Shown piece after piece: positions 55,398 to 63,542 of a stretch of 64,000 nucleotides of DNA. The notes below the pieces were generated by a model. The model worked only from the letters and a program-made list of their open reading frames with translations, did not search any database and had not been told where the DNA came from. Source of the DNA: Amycolatopsis rifamycinica (GTDB lineage Bacteria; Actinomycetota; Actinomycetes; Mycobacteriales; Pseudonocardiaceae). Positions within the stretch are counted from its first letter, which is position 1; each line of letters starts with the position of its first letter. Location of the stretch: positions 248,001 through 312,000 of the forward strand of contig NZ_JMQI01000062.1 in NCBI RefSeq assembly GCF_000695625.1, read 5' to 3'. Position numbers and translations under genes: made by a program.

Positions 55398-56703
55398 GCA
55401 CGAACAGGACCACGTTCACCCCGGCGAACAGGAACATCGAGCCGCCGATGCCGAGCGACTCCGGGTCGGAGATGATCGGGAACACCGCGCTCACGATGCC
55501 CGTCGCCGCCCAGAGGACCACGCTGCTGATCCCCATGCCCGTGGCCCGGTACTTCAGCGGGAACACCTCGGACATCATCACCCAGACGACCGCGCCCCAG
55601 CCGAGCTCGTAGCCGACCAGGTAGAGCACCATCATCACCAGCATCAGCAGGCCGCGCGTGCCGGTGTCGTGGACGTTCAGCACCACCAGGCCGGCCGCCA
55701 CCAGCGTCAGCACCATGATGACGTTGCCGATCAGCAGCAGCGGCTTGCGGCCCCAGCGGTCCACCACGAACACGACCCACGCGGTGAACAGGAACTTCGT
55801 CACGCCCAGCAGCACGCCGGACAGCAGCGCGGCCTGCGTGGCGAAGCCGAGCCCGATGAGCATCGTCGGGAAGTACGCGTTGATGGCGTTGACGCCGCTG
55901 AACTGCTGGCCGACGGCGAGCAGCAGGGCCACGACGAGCATCGGCCGCACGAAGCCGGCGAACAGGTCACGGATCCGCGGCTTCTCCTCGGTGTCGAGCC
56001 GGATGACCTCGTGGATGGTCGCGATCTCCTCGTCGAGGTCGACGGTGCCGCCGTGCGCACTCGCCAGGACCCGCCGAGCCTCGGCCTCCTGGCCGTTCTT
56101 GACCAGCCACCGCGGTGTTTCCGGCAGGAACAGCAAGCCGAGGAGCAGGATCACGGCGGGCACGATCGCGCCGGCGAACATCCAGCGCCACGCCGAAGAC
56201 GGCCCGAGCCAGTAGCTGACCAGGAACGCGATCAGGATGCCCAGCACGATGAAGATCTGGTTCAGCGCGCCCAGCGCGCCCCGCCACTTCGCCGGGGCCA
56301 GTTCGGACAGGTACGTCGGAACGGTCGACGACGAAAGGCCGATCCCCAGCCCGATCACCAGGCGCGAGAGCACCAGCAGCACGAACGTCGGTGAGAAGCT
56401 CGCCGCCAGCGTGCCCACGACGACGATGCCCGCCGCGACCATGATGGTGCGGCGCCGGCCGAGGGCTTCGTTGGTGCGGCTGGAAAGCAGCGCGCCGATG
56501 ATGGCCCCGACCGACAGGCTGGCGGTGATCACGCCCTTGTCCCAGCTGGTCAGCGCCCACAGTTTCCCGATGAACGGGAGCACGCCGGAAATCACGCCGA
56601 GGTCGTAGCCGAAGAGGATGCCGCCGAGCGCGCCGAAGAAGTACAGGGTGGTCCGGCCGATGTGCCGCGCCGGGGCCGCCTGCGTCCGGGGAGGTTCGGT
56701 CAT
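55315..56703 (-). CDS. MFS sugar transporter (sugar porter family)
   Basis: 462 residues from ATG 56703. Twelve helices with sugar-porter signatures: GRRRTIMVAAG after helix 2, RLVIGLGIGLSSSTVPTYLSELAP, PETPRWLVKNGQ, QQFSGVNAINAYFPTM, DRWGRKPLLLIG and PETKGRTLEQIE. Imports a monosaccharide or polyol with protons. The neighbouring secreted xyloglucanase on the other strand may release its substrate. Confidence 0.92.
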   Translation of the reverse strand: MTEPPRTQAAPARHIGRTTLYFFGALGGILFGYDLGVISGVLPFIGKLWALTSWDKGVITASLSVGAIIGALLSSRTNEALGRRRTIMVAAGIVVVGTLAASFSPTFVLLVLSRLVIGLGIGLSSSTVPTYLSELAPAKWRGALGALNQIFIVLGILIAFLVSYWLGPSSAWRWMFAGAIVPAVILLLGLLFLPETPRWLVKNGQEAEARRVLASAHGGTVDLDEEIATIHEVIRLDTEEKPRIRDLFAGFVRPMLVVALLLAVGQQFSGVNAINAYFPTMLIGLGFATQAALLSGVLLGVTKFLFTAWVVFVVDRWGRKPLLLIGNVIMVLTLVAAGLVVLNVHDTGTRGLLMLVMMVLYLVGYELGWGAVVWVMMSEVFPLKYRATGMGISSVVLWAATGIVSAVFPIISDPESLGIGGSMFLFAGVNVVLFVLTQWLVPETKGRTLEQIELDLRARQGG

Positions 56704-56955
56704 GGCCTGGTCGCCTCTTTCGTGGGTCCGGTCCAGCAGCGGCCACCACACTCACACGCCGGAAAATGCCGGACAAGACCGCCCCCGATAACGATTCAGA
56801 AACCTGATCGACGTTCACGTATGTGACACGCCTCAACGCGGCACACCGGCCGCGGAACCACCGGCCCGACGGGCGCGAATTCCATTGTAGACAGTCGTGG
56901 CCGCCGAAATCGTCGAACGCTTTACAACGCTCCGAACGCTGGTTTACCTTCCCTC

Positions 56956-56969
56956 TGGAAGCGCTCCCA
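56956..56969. promoter_or_regulatory. CebR-like operator before the GH74 gene
   Basis: TGGAAGCGCTCCCA differs in one base from TGGGAGCGCTCCCA, the palindrome bound by CebR, the cello-oligosaccharide repressor of streptomycetes. It lies 17-30 nt before the start codon of a GH74 enzyme. Confidence 0.75.
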
Positions 56970-56985
56970 GAGTGTGGAGGCAGAG

Positions 56986-59727
56986 GTGCACAACGTCGTG
57001 CGAAGAACGCATTCCCCGTCCCGGTTCCGCTCGGCGAGACGGTTTCTCGCCACCGCGCTCGCGGTCCTGGTGCCCGCCGCCGTCGCGGTCACCGTCGGCG
57101 CGCCGGCCTCCCCGGCCGCGCCGGCGGCGACCACCTGGCGCAACGCGGAGATCGCCGGCGGCGGGTTCGTCCCCGGGATCGTCTTCAACCAGACCGAACG
57201 CGGGCTGGTCTACGCCCGCACCGACATCGGCGGGGCGTACCGGTGGAACACGGCCACCGGCCGCTGGCTCCCCCTGCTGGACTCGGTCGGCTGGACCGAC
57301 TGGGGCCACAACGGCGTCGTCAGCCTGGCCACCGACCCGGTCGACCCGGACCGCGTCTACGTCGCGGCCGGGATGTACACCAACAGCTGGGACCCGAACA
57401 ACGGCGCGATCCTCCGGTCGGCCGACCGCGGCGCGACCTGGCAGGCGGCGGCGCTGCCGTTCAAGCTCGGCGGCAACATGCCCGGCCGCGGCATGGGCGA
57501 GCGGCTCGCGATCGACCCGAACCGCAACAGCGTCCTCTACCTCGGCGCGCCCAGCGGCAACGGTCTCTGGCGCAGCACCGACTCCGGCGTCACCTGGACG
57601 AAGGTCGCCAGCTTCCCCAACCCCGGCAACTACGCGCCCGACCCGAGCGACACGACGGGCTACCAAAGCGAGCTCGAAGGCGTCACCTGGGTGACGTTCG
57701 ACCCGACGACCGGCACCCGCGGCAGCACCACGCAGACCATTTACGTGGGTGTCGCGGACAAGCAGAACACCGTGTACCGCAGCACCGACGGCGGTGCGAC
57801 GTGGGCGCGGCTGGCCGGCCAGCCCACCGGTTACCTGGCGCACAAGGGCGTCCTCGACCCGGTCGGCGGCTACCTCTACCTCGCCACGAGCGACACCGGC
57901 GGCCCGTACGACGGCGCGAAGGGCGACGTCTGGAAGTACGCCACGAAGACCGGTACCTGGACGCGGATCAGCCCGATCCCTTCCGACAGCGCGGACGACT
58001 ACTTCGGCTACAGCGGGCTGACCATCGACCGGCAGCACCCGAACACGCTGATGGTCGCGACCCAGGTGTCGTGGTGGCCGGACGTGATCTTCTTCCGCAG
58101 CACCGACGGCGGCGCCACCTGGACCCGGATCTGGGACTTTTCCAGCTATCCCGAGCGCAGCCTGCGCTACACCCAGGACATCTCGTCGGTTCCGTGGCTG
58201 AACTTCGGCCTCCAGCCCGCTCCGCCGGTGCCGTCGCCGAAGCTCGGCTGGATGACGGAGTCGATGGAGATCGACCCCTTCGACTCCAACCACCTGCTCT
58301 ACGGCACGGGCGCGACCGTCTACGGCACGTCCGACCTCACCAAGTGGGACAGCGGCGGGAAGATCACCATCAAGCCGGTCGTCGGCGGTCTCGAGGAGAC
58401 GGCGGTGCTCGACCTGATCAGCCCGCCGTCGGGCGCTCCCCTGCTGTCCGGCCTCGGTGACATCGGCGGGTTCCGGCACGACAGCCTCGACGCCGTCCCG
58501 GCCACCATGTACACGCAGCCGGTCTTCACCACGACCACCAGCCTGGACTACGCCGAACTGTCGCCGTCGACGATCGTGCGCACCGGCACCCTCGACCGGT
58601 CCGCGCGGCCGAACGACAACCGGATCGCCTTCTCCACCGACGGCGGGAAGAACTGGTTCCAGGGCGCGGAGCCGGGCGGGAACGCCGCCGGCGGCACGGT
58701 GGCCGCGGCCGCCGACGGCAGCCGGTTCGTCTGGAGCCCCGAGGGCACCGGCGTCAGCTACTCCGTGGGCTTCGGCTCGTCGTGGACGGCGTCCGCCGGC
58801 ATCCCGGCCGGGGCGGTGGTCGAGTCCGACCGCGTCGACCCGAAACGGTTCTACGGGTTCGCGGCCGGCCGGTTCTACGTCAGCACCGACGGCGGTGCGA
58901 CGTTCACCGCGACCGCGGCCACCGGGCTGCCGTCCGGCTCCGCGCACTTCAAGGCGATGCCGGGGGTGGCCGGGGACATCTGGCTCGCCGGTGGCTCCGG
59001 CACCGCGTACGGCCTGTGGCACTCGACCGACTCCGGAGCGTCCTTCACGAAACTGGCGAACGTCGCCGAAGCCGACAACGTCGGGTTCGGCAAGGCCGCT
59101 CCCGGCCGGACGTATGCGACGTTATACACCATCGCCAGGATCGGCGGTGTGCGCGGGATCTTCCGTTCGGACGACGCGGGCGCCTCGTGGACGCGGATCA
59201 ACGACGACCGCCACCAGTACGGCAACATCGGGGCCGCGCTGACCGGCGACCCGCGGGTGTACGGCCGGGTGTACGTGGGCACGAACGGCCGCGGCGTGAT
59301 CGTGGGCGAGTCCGGCGGCAGCGAGCCACCGCCGCCGACGAGCACCACGCCGACCACGCCGACCACGACCACGACGCCGACGACCACCACCACACCCGTG
59401 CCCTCGGGCTCCTGCACGGCGGCCTACACGGTGACCAACCAGTGGCAGGGCGGCTTCCAGGCCTCGGTGAAGGTGGGCAACACGAGCACCGCCGCGGTGA
59501 CGGGGTGGACGGTGACGTGGACGTTCGCCGACGGCCAGCGGGTGACGCAGGCGTGGAACGCCCAGGTAACCCAGAGCGGCGCGGCGGTGACGGCCCTGGA
59601 CGCGGGCTGGAACCGGACCATCCCCGCGGGCGGCAGCGCGGAGTTCGGCTTCACCGGCTCGTCCGGAACGGCGAACGGCAAGCCGGCGGCGATCTCGCTC
59701 AACGGCCGGACCTGCACGACGACCTGA
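56986..59727 (+). CDS. GH74 xyloglucanase with C-terminal CBM2
   Basis: 913 residues from GTG 56986 (GGAGG 5 nt upstream; GTG 56974 is the alternative). Signal peptide to about residue 45. The GH74 double propeller starts at about 50, with repeated (S/R)TDxGxTW units (WRSTDSGVTWTKV, YRSTDGGATWARL, FRSTDGGATWTRI) and the family marker YARTDIGGAYRW, containing a catalytic Asp. A Thr/Pro linker (about 778-808) leads to a CBM2 with paired Cys (SCTAAYTV ... GRTCTTT) and Trp residues. Secreted endo-xyloglucanase or cellulase. Controlled, by inference, through the CebR-like operator. Confidence 0.93.
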   Translation: MHNVVRRTHSPSRFRSARRFLATALAVLVPAAVAVTVGAPASPAAPAATTWRNAEIAGGGFVPGIVFNQTERGLVYARTDIGGAYRWNTATGRWLPLLDSVGWTDWGHNGVVSLATDPVDPDRVYVAAGMYTNSWDPNNGAILRSADRGATWQAAALPFKLGGNMPGRGMGERLAIDPNRNSVLYLGAPSGNGLWRSTDSGVTWTKVASFPNPGNYAPDPSDTTGYQSELEGVTWVTFDPTTGTRGSTTQTIYVGVADKQNTVYRSTDGGATWARLAGQPTGYLAHKGVLDPVGGYLYLATSDTGGPYDGAKGDVWKYATKTGTWTRISPIPSDSADDYFGYSGLTIDRQHPNTLMVATQVSWWPDVIFFRSTDGGATWTRIWDFSSYPERSLRYTQDISSVPWLNFGLQPAPPVPSPKLGWMTESMEIDPFDSNHLLYGTGATVYGTSDLTKWDSGGKITIKPVVGGLEETAVLDLISPPSGAPLLSGLGDIGGFRHDSLDAVPATMYTQPVFTTTTSLDYAELSPSTIVRTGTLDRSARPNDNRIAFSTDGGKNWFQGAEPGGNAAGGTVAAAADGSRFVWSPEGTGVSYSVGFGSSWTASAGIPAGAVVESDRVDPKRFYGFAAGRFYVSTDGGATFTATAATGLPSGSAHFKAMPGVAGDIWLAGGSGTAYGLWHSTDSGASFTKLANVAEADNVGFGKAAPGRTYATLYTIARIGGVRGIFRSDDAGASWTRINDDRHQYGNIGAALTGDPRVYGRVYVGTNGRGVIVGESGGSEPPPPTSTTPTTPTTTTTPTTTTTPVPSGSCTAAYTVTNQWQGGFQASVKVGNTSTAAVTGWTVTWTFADGQRVTQAWNAQVTQSGAAVTALDAGWNRTIPAGGSAEFGFTGSSGTANGKPAAISLNGRTCTTT

Positions 59728-59740
59728 CCCCGGGTGTCGT

Positions 59741-59783
59741 GAATGGCTCGTTCGGGACCTCGGCGGTCCTGGACGAGCCATTC
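59741..59783. terminator. Hairpin 1 after the GH74 gene
   Basis: GAATGGCTCGT...GGACC pairs with GGTCC...ACGAGCCATTC with small bulges around a 5-nt loop. It likely terminates the GH74 transcript. Confidence 0.7.
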
Positions 59784-60123
59784 GCGGTCTTGGGGCGCGG
59801 GCGGGGAGGTGGGCGCGAGCAGACGGGCGGGCGCACACGCGCGAGTGGGTGCGAGCGGGCGAAGGGGGTTTCAACCCACCCCCAGGCGGTTGAAACCCCC
59901 TTCCCGCGCCCCCAGTCCGGGGCCCCCGCCCGAGCAGGAGCAGCCTGCTCGGGCGACGTCCCCGGTGATGTCCACTCTTCCCCGTGCCGACGGCAGCCGC
60001 CATTCCTGCTCAAAGGGGACTTTTTCGCGTTGCCACACCCCCGCCCAGCTGGGAAAACGCGGTTCGAGGGTGCCGGATATACCCAGCCGGGGGGCCAAAA
60101 GTTACCCGGCGGACAGCGCGGGC
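59784..60123. other. Non-coding region with two further perfect hairpins (59861-59903 and 59927-59955)
   Basis: A 16-bp perfect stem lies at 59861-59876 with 59888-59903 (11-nt loop), and a 12-bp perfect stem at 59927-59938 with 59944-59955 (5-nt loop). Open frames here are explained by GC content. No start with a ribosome binding site or protein-like reading is seen. The hairpins may be terminators for the opposing operon (stop at 60124) or copies of dispersed palindromes. Confidence 0.6.
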
Positions 60124-61125
60124 TCAGGCGCTCTCGAGCACGATCTTGCCGACGTGGGTCCGGGACTCCAGGTGCTTGAGCGCCTCGGCCACCTCGTCGA
60201 AGGCGAACCGGCGGTCGATCACGGGCTTCAGGCCGGTCCGCTCGATGGCCCGGTTCATCGCCTGGAACGTCTCGCGGGAGGCGTTGGTGAGCCCGCGCAG
60301 GGTCAGCTGCTTGACCAGCACCGGGATCGGGTCGACGCCGCCTTCGTGGGTCAGGACGCCGGCCACGCTGATGTGCCCGCCGTACCGGGCCGCGATCATC
60401 GACTGGGTGATCGTGCCGCCGCCGCCCACGTCGACGACGTGGTCGACGCCGCCGCCGGTCAGGCCGGCCACCGCGGCTCCCCACTCGGGTGTGGTGGCGT
60501 GGTTCAGGGTCTCGGCGGCGCCCAGCTCGCGGAGCCGCTCGAGCTTCTCGTCCGAGCTCGACGTCGAAACCACGTGGGCGCCGCCGAGCGCGGCGAACTG
60601 CAGCGCGAAGGTCGACAGGCCGCCGCTGCCGAGGGTCAGGACCGTCTGCCCCGGCGTCAGCCCGCCCTCTTCGACGACGGCCCGCCACGCCGTCACGCCG
60701 GCGCTGGGCAGGGTGGCGGCTTCGGCGTAGTCGAGGTGCGCGGGCACCGCGACCAGGGCGTCCTCGGCGAAGACGGCGTACTCCGCGAGCACGCCGTCGA
60801 GGGTGCCGGCCAGGTCGTCCGCGGTCTTCTCGGGCGTGCCGGGCCCGGACAGCCAGTCCGGGAAGTACGTCGCCGCCACCCGGTCCCCCGCGCTCCAGGT
60901 GCCCACCCCGGCTCCGACGGCGACGACCTCGCCCGCCCCGTCGGACAGCGGGATCACGTCCGGCTTCACCGGCTTCGGGTAGAAGCCCTTGAGGATCATC
61001 AGGTCGCGGGCGTTGACCGCCCACCCGCGCAGGCGGACCAGGACCTGCCCGGGACCGGGTTCGGGCACGTCACGCTCGCCCAGCACGAGCCCGGCGCCGG
61101 GGCGGGGCAGGGAAAAGAACTTCAC
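60124..61125 (-). CDS. Medium-chain dehydrogenase/reductase (zinc-type alcohol dehydrogenase-like)
   Basis: 333 residues from GTG 61125 (GGGAG upstream). GroES-like domain with VLVRLRGWAVNARDLMI, Rossmann motif TLGSGGLSTFALQFAAL, VDHVVDVGGGGTITQS and SRTHVGKIVLE. The catalytic Zn cysteine is absent, so it is probably an NADPH quinone or enone reductase. It is the last gene of the AfsA-type operon, 25 nt after the HAD gene, and could reduce a butenolide double bond. Confidence 0.85.
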   Translation of the reverse strand: MKFFSLPRPGAGLVLGERDVPEPGPGQVLVRLRGWAVNARDLMILKGFYPKPVKPDVIPLSDGAGEVVAVGAGVGTWSAGDRVAATYFPDWLSGPGTPEKTADDLAGTLDGVLAEYAVFAEDALVAVPAHLDYAEAATLPSAGVTAWRAVVEEGGLTPGQTVLTLGSGGLSTFALQFAALGGAHVVSTSSSDEKLERLRELGAAETLNHATTPEWGAAVAGLTGGGVDHVVDVGGGGTITQSMIAARYGGHISVAGVLTHEGGVDPIPVLVKQLTLRGLTNASRETFQAMNRAIERTGLKPVIDRRFAFDEVAEALKHLESRTHVGKIVLESA

Positions 61126-61150
61126 AGCGGCTCCCAGTGATCGGCGAAAC

Positions 61151-61855
61151 TCATCGACGAGGCCAGTGTGTCGAAGCCGCGAGTTCGGCGTCGACGGTCG
61201 CCAGGAGGTCCGGGGTCAGTTCGGCGAGCGACGTGGCGAAGTGGCGGACACCGGCGGAAGCCATGAAGTCCCGCTGCCGCGCGTGGGCGGGGCTCGACGG
61301 GAACCCGACGAACCCGGCGCCGTGCGCGCGGGCGTCCTCGGCGACCCGGCTGACGTCGTCGACGAAGACGATCTCGTCGAAGGCGACGCCCAGCACGGTG
61401 CGGGCGATGTGGTCGACGCCCGGCCGGTGCTCGTTGATGCTCACGTACGGCAGCTCGGGATCGAGCAGGTCCACGAGGTCCCCGAGGTGGTGGTCGAAGG
61501 TGTGTTCGCGGGTCCGGCCGCCGTAGCAGACCAGCCGCACCGGCAGCTTCGCCAGCGCCTCCAGGCAGTCCCGCGCGCCTTCGGCCACCCGGATCGGGTG
61601 CTCGGCCAGGTAGTCCTGCCGCGCGGCCCACAGCTGCTTCAGCGTCTCCTCGGCCGGCTGGTCGAGGCCGCAGAGCCGGGTGACCTTCCCGGCGACCACG
61701 ATGTCCCGCAACCCGATGACGTCCCGCTCGGCCGCGGCGTCGTAGACCCCGCCGTGGTCGGTGACGAACCGGGCGATCATGGCCAGGTAGGTGTCGTCGA
61801 CGAGCACGCCGTCGCAGTCGAGCGCGACCACGCGCAGCTTCCCGAAGCCGCTCAC
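61151..61855 (-). CDS. HAD superfamily phosphatase
   Basis: 234 residues from a GTG overlapping the stop of the previous gene. Motif I VALDCDGVLVDD (DxDG), motif II near VCYGGRTREH (Thr/Gly-rich), motif IV EIVFVDDVSRVAEDARAHG. A small-substrate phosphatase. In an operon with an AfsA-family gene it could dephosphorylate a butenolide phosphate; this is inference. Confidence 0.85.
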   Translation of the reverse strand: MSGFGKLRVVALDCDGVLVDDTYLAMIARFVTDHGGVYDAAAERDVIGLRDIVVAGKVTRLCGLDQPAEETLKQLWAARQDYLAEHPIRVAEGARDCLEALAKLPVRLVCYGGRTREHTFDHHLGDLVDLLDPELPYVSINEHRPGVDHIARTVLGVAFDEIVFVDDVSRVAEDARAHGAGFVGFPSSPAHARQRDFMASAGVRHFATSLAELTPDLLATVDAELAASTHWPRR

Positions 61856-62667
61856 CGCTGGGCGAACACTTCCCGCGCGGCCGCGAGCGCGTTGAGCGCG
61901 GCCGGGAAACCGCAGTAGAACGCCAGGTGCAGCACGGTCTCCACGGCCTCCTGCTCGGTGCCGCCGACGTTGAGCAGCCCGTTGATGTGCACCTTCAGCT
62001 GGGGCAGCGCGGTACCCAGCGCGACGCACGCGGCGATCGTGACGATCTCGCGGTGGCGCAGGCTCAGGTGCGGCCGGGTGTAGATCTCGCCGAAGGTGAA
62101 TTCGACGATGTAGGTGGCCAGGTCCGGGGCGATGTCCCGCAGCCCGTCGGCGACGCGCTCCCCGGCCTCGCCGTCCACGGCCTTCATCGCCGCCAGGCCG
62201 CGCTCGTAGCGGTCCTCGATGCCCGCCCACGGCACGTCGGCGACCTCGCCGTCCGGTGCCGGCTCCTCGGCGGGCAGGCCGTCGAAGGCCGCCTTGAGCG
62301 CGGTCAAGGCGTTGAGCGTGGCCGGGAACCCGGCGAAGGAGCTGACGTGGATCACGGTCTCGACCAGCTGGCGGCGGGTGCAGCCGACGTTGAGCGCGGC
62401 CTTGGCGTGGAACTGCAGCTGCGAACCCGCGTAGCCGAGCGCGGTGAGCGCGGCGACCGTCACCAGCTGCCGCTCCGGCAGCGGGAGGCCGGGCCGGTGG
62501 TAGACGTCGCCGTAGATGAACCCGACGCACTGCTCGCCGAACTCGCCTTCCCCGACGCTCTCGAACAGGTCCAGCACGGCCGGCCGGTCGGCCCCGCCGA
62601 GCTGCTGGATGAGTTTGAGGCCCTGGGCGAAGGACGCGGCGCGGTCCTGCTGCTGCAGGTCGGACAT
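61852..62667 (-). CDS. Protein with two carboxymuconolactone-decarboxylase domains
   Basis: 271 residues from ATG 62667. Two tandem units, each with a PxxRHREIVTIAA / PERQLVTVAALTALGYAGSQLQFHAKAALNVG type core: the first at about 60-120, the second around RPHLSLRHREIVTIAACVAL then LPQLKVHINGLLNVGGTEQE. No CxxC as in AhpD. This fold carries decarboxylases, peroxidases or isomerases; its catalytic role here is unknown, but it is coupled to the HAD gene. Confidence 0.85.
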   Translation of the reverse strand: MSDLQQQDRAASFAQGLKLIQQLGGADRPAVLDLFESVGEGEFGEQCVGFIYGDVYHRPGLPLPERQLVTVAALTALGYAGSQLQFHAKAALNVGCTRRQLVETVIHVSSFAGFPATLNALTALKAAFDGLPAEEPAPDGEVADVPWAGIEDRYERGLAAMKAVDGEAGERVADGLRDIAPDLATYIVEFTFGEIYTRPHLSLRHREIVTIAACVALGTALPQLKVHINGLLNVGGTEQEAVETVLHLAFYCGFPAALNALAAAREVFAQR

Positions 62668-62702
62668 CGTGGCGTGGTTTCCCTTCCGGAGTGGGGCCCG
62701 GC

Positions 62703-63542
62703 TCAGCCGAGGTAGGCCCGGGTCGCCTGGTCGGCCTTGCGGCGTTCGAGGGTGTCGATCCGCCCCCGCACGATCATCGCGTACTCGATGCCGGCGGTGG
62801 CGACGGTGCGGCCCTGCTGGCGCACCGACGTCGTGGCGCGGAACTTGAGGTGGGTCTCCCGGTCGAGATCGGACTCGGTGATCAGCGATTCGACCGTGGC
62901 CGGCAACGGGAACAGGAAGTCCTCGAAGGACAGATCGATCCGCTTCCACACCCCGGCGTAGGCGGCCGGGGCGAGACCGGGCCGGATCGCGGTCTCGAAC
63001 TGCGCGATGCAGATCTGCCGCATCGCCTCGACGATCACGATGCCCTGCACGTGCTCGCCGGTGTGGTGGTCGAGGACGAGTTCGTTGTCCCGGTGGATCC
63101 GCAGCCCGGCCCGGCAGTGCCCGGGCACCGGGCTGTGCACGCCGGCGAGCAGGACGTTCTCCGGACGGCTCTTGTGGACGACCGCGGGCGGTGCGGACGG
63201 CCGCCGGAACGCTTCCGGGTCGGCCAGGCGCACGGCTCCTTCGCTCTTCCGGCAGGCGGCTTCGAGCAGCTCGCCGTCGGCCGCGTCGATGCCCTGGCCG
63301 GCGTGGACGATCCAGTGGCCACCGGACGCGGCGAAGCCACCGGAGTCCAGCAGGGCCAGCAGGCCCGACAACGTGTACACCCGGTCCTCGCCGGCGAACG
63401 GCGCGAAGCGGTCGGCGACCACGACGACGTCCCGCCGCGTGAGCCCCTCCCACGCCCAAGCCTCTTCGCACGGGATTCGCGGGCACGAAACATCGTGCGG
63501 TGCCACCTCGGGCGCCTCCGTCCGGGTCCGGTCCAGGGTCAC
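62703..63542 (-). CDS. AfsA-family hotdog protein (gamma-butyrolactone biosynthesis-like)
   Basis: 279 residues from GTG 63542, which overlaps the previous stop. AfsA/ScbA signature: VVHKSRPENVLLAGV, ELVLDHHTGEHVQGIVIVEAMRQICIAQF, and a second hotdog half with SFEDFLFPLPATVES. AfsA-type enzymes join a beta-keto acyl group and dihydroxyacetone phosphate, starting the A-factor-type signal pathway. The neighbours HAD phosphatase and reductase fit the remaining steps. Confidence 0.87.
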   Translation of the reverse strand: MTLDRTRTEAPEVAPHDVSCPRIPCEEAWAWEGLTRRDVVVVADRFAPFAGEDRVYTLSGLLALLDSGGFAASGGHWIVHAGQGIDAADGELLEAACRKSEGAVRLADPEAFRRPSAPPAVVHKSRPENVLLAGVHSPVPGHCRAGLRIHRDNELVLDHHTGEHVQGIVIVEAMRQICIAQFETAIRPGLAPAAYAGVWKRIDLSFEDFLFPLPATVESLITESDLDRETHLKFRATTSVRQQGRTVATAGIEYAMIVRGRIDTLERRKADQATRAYLG

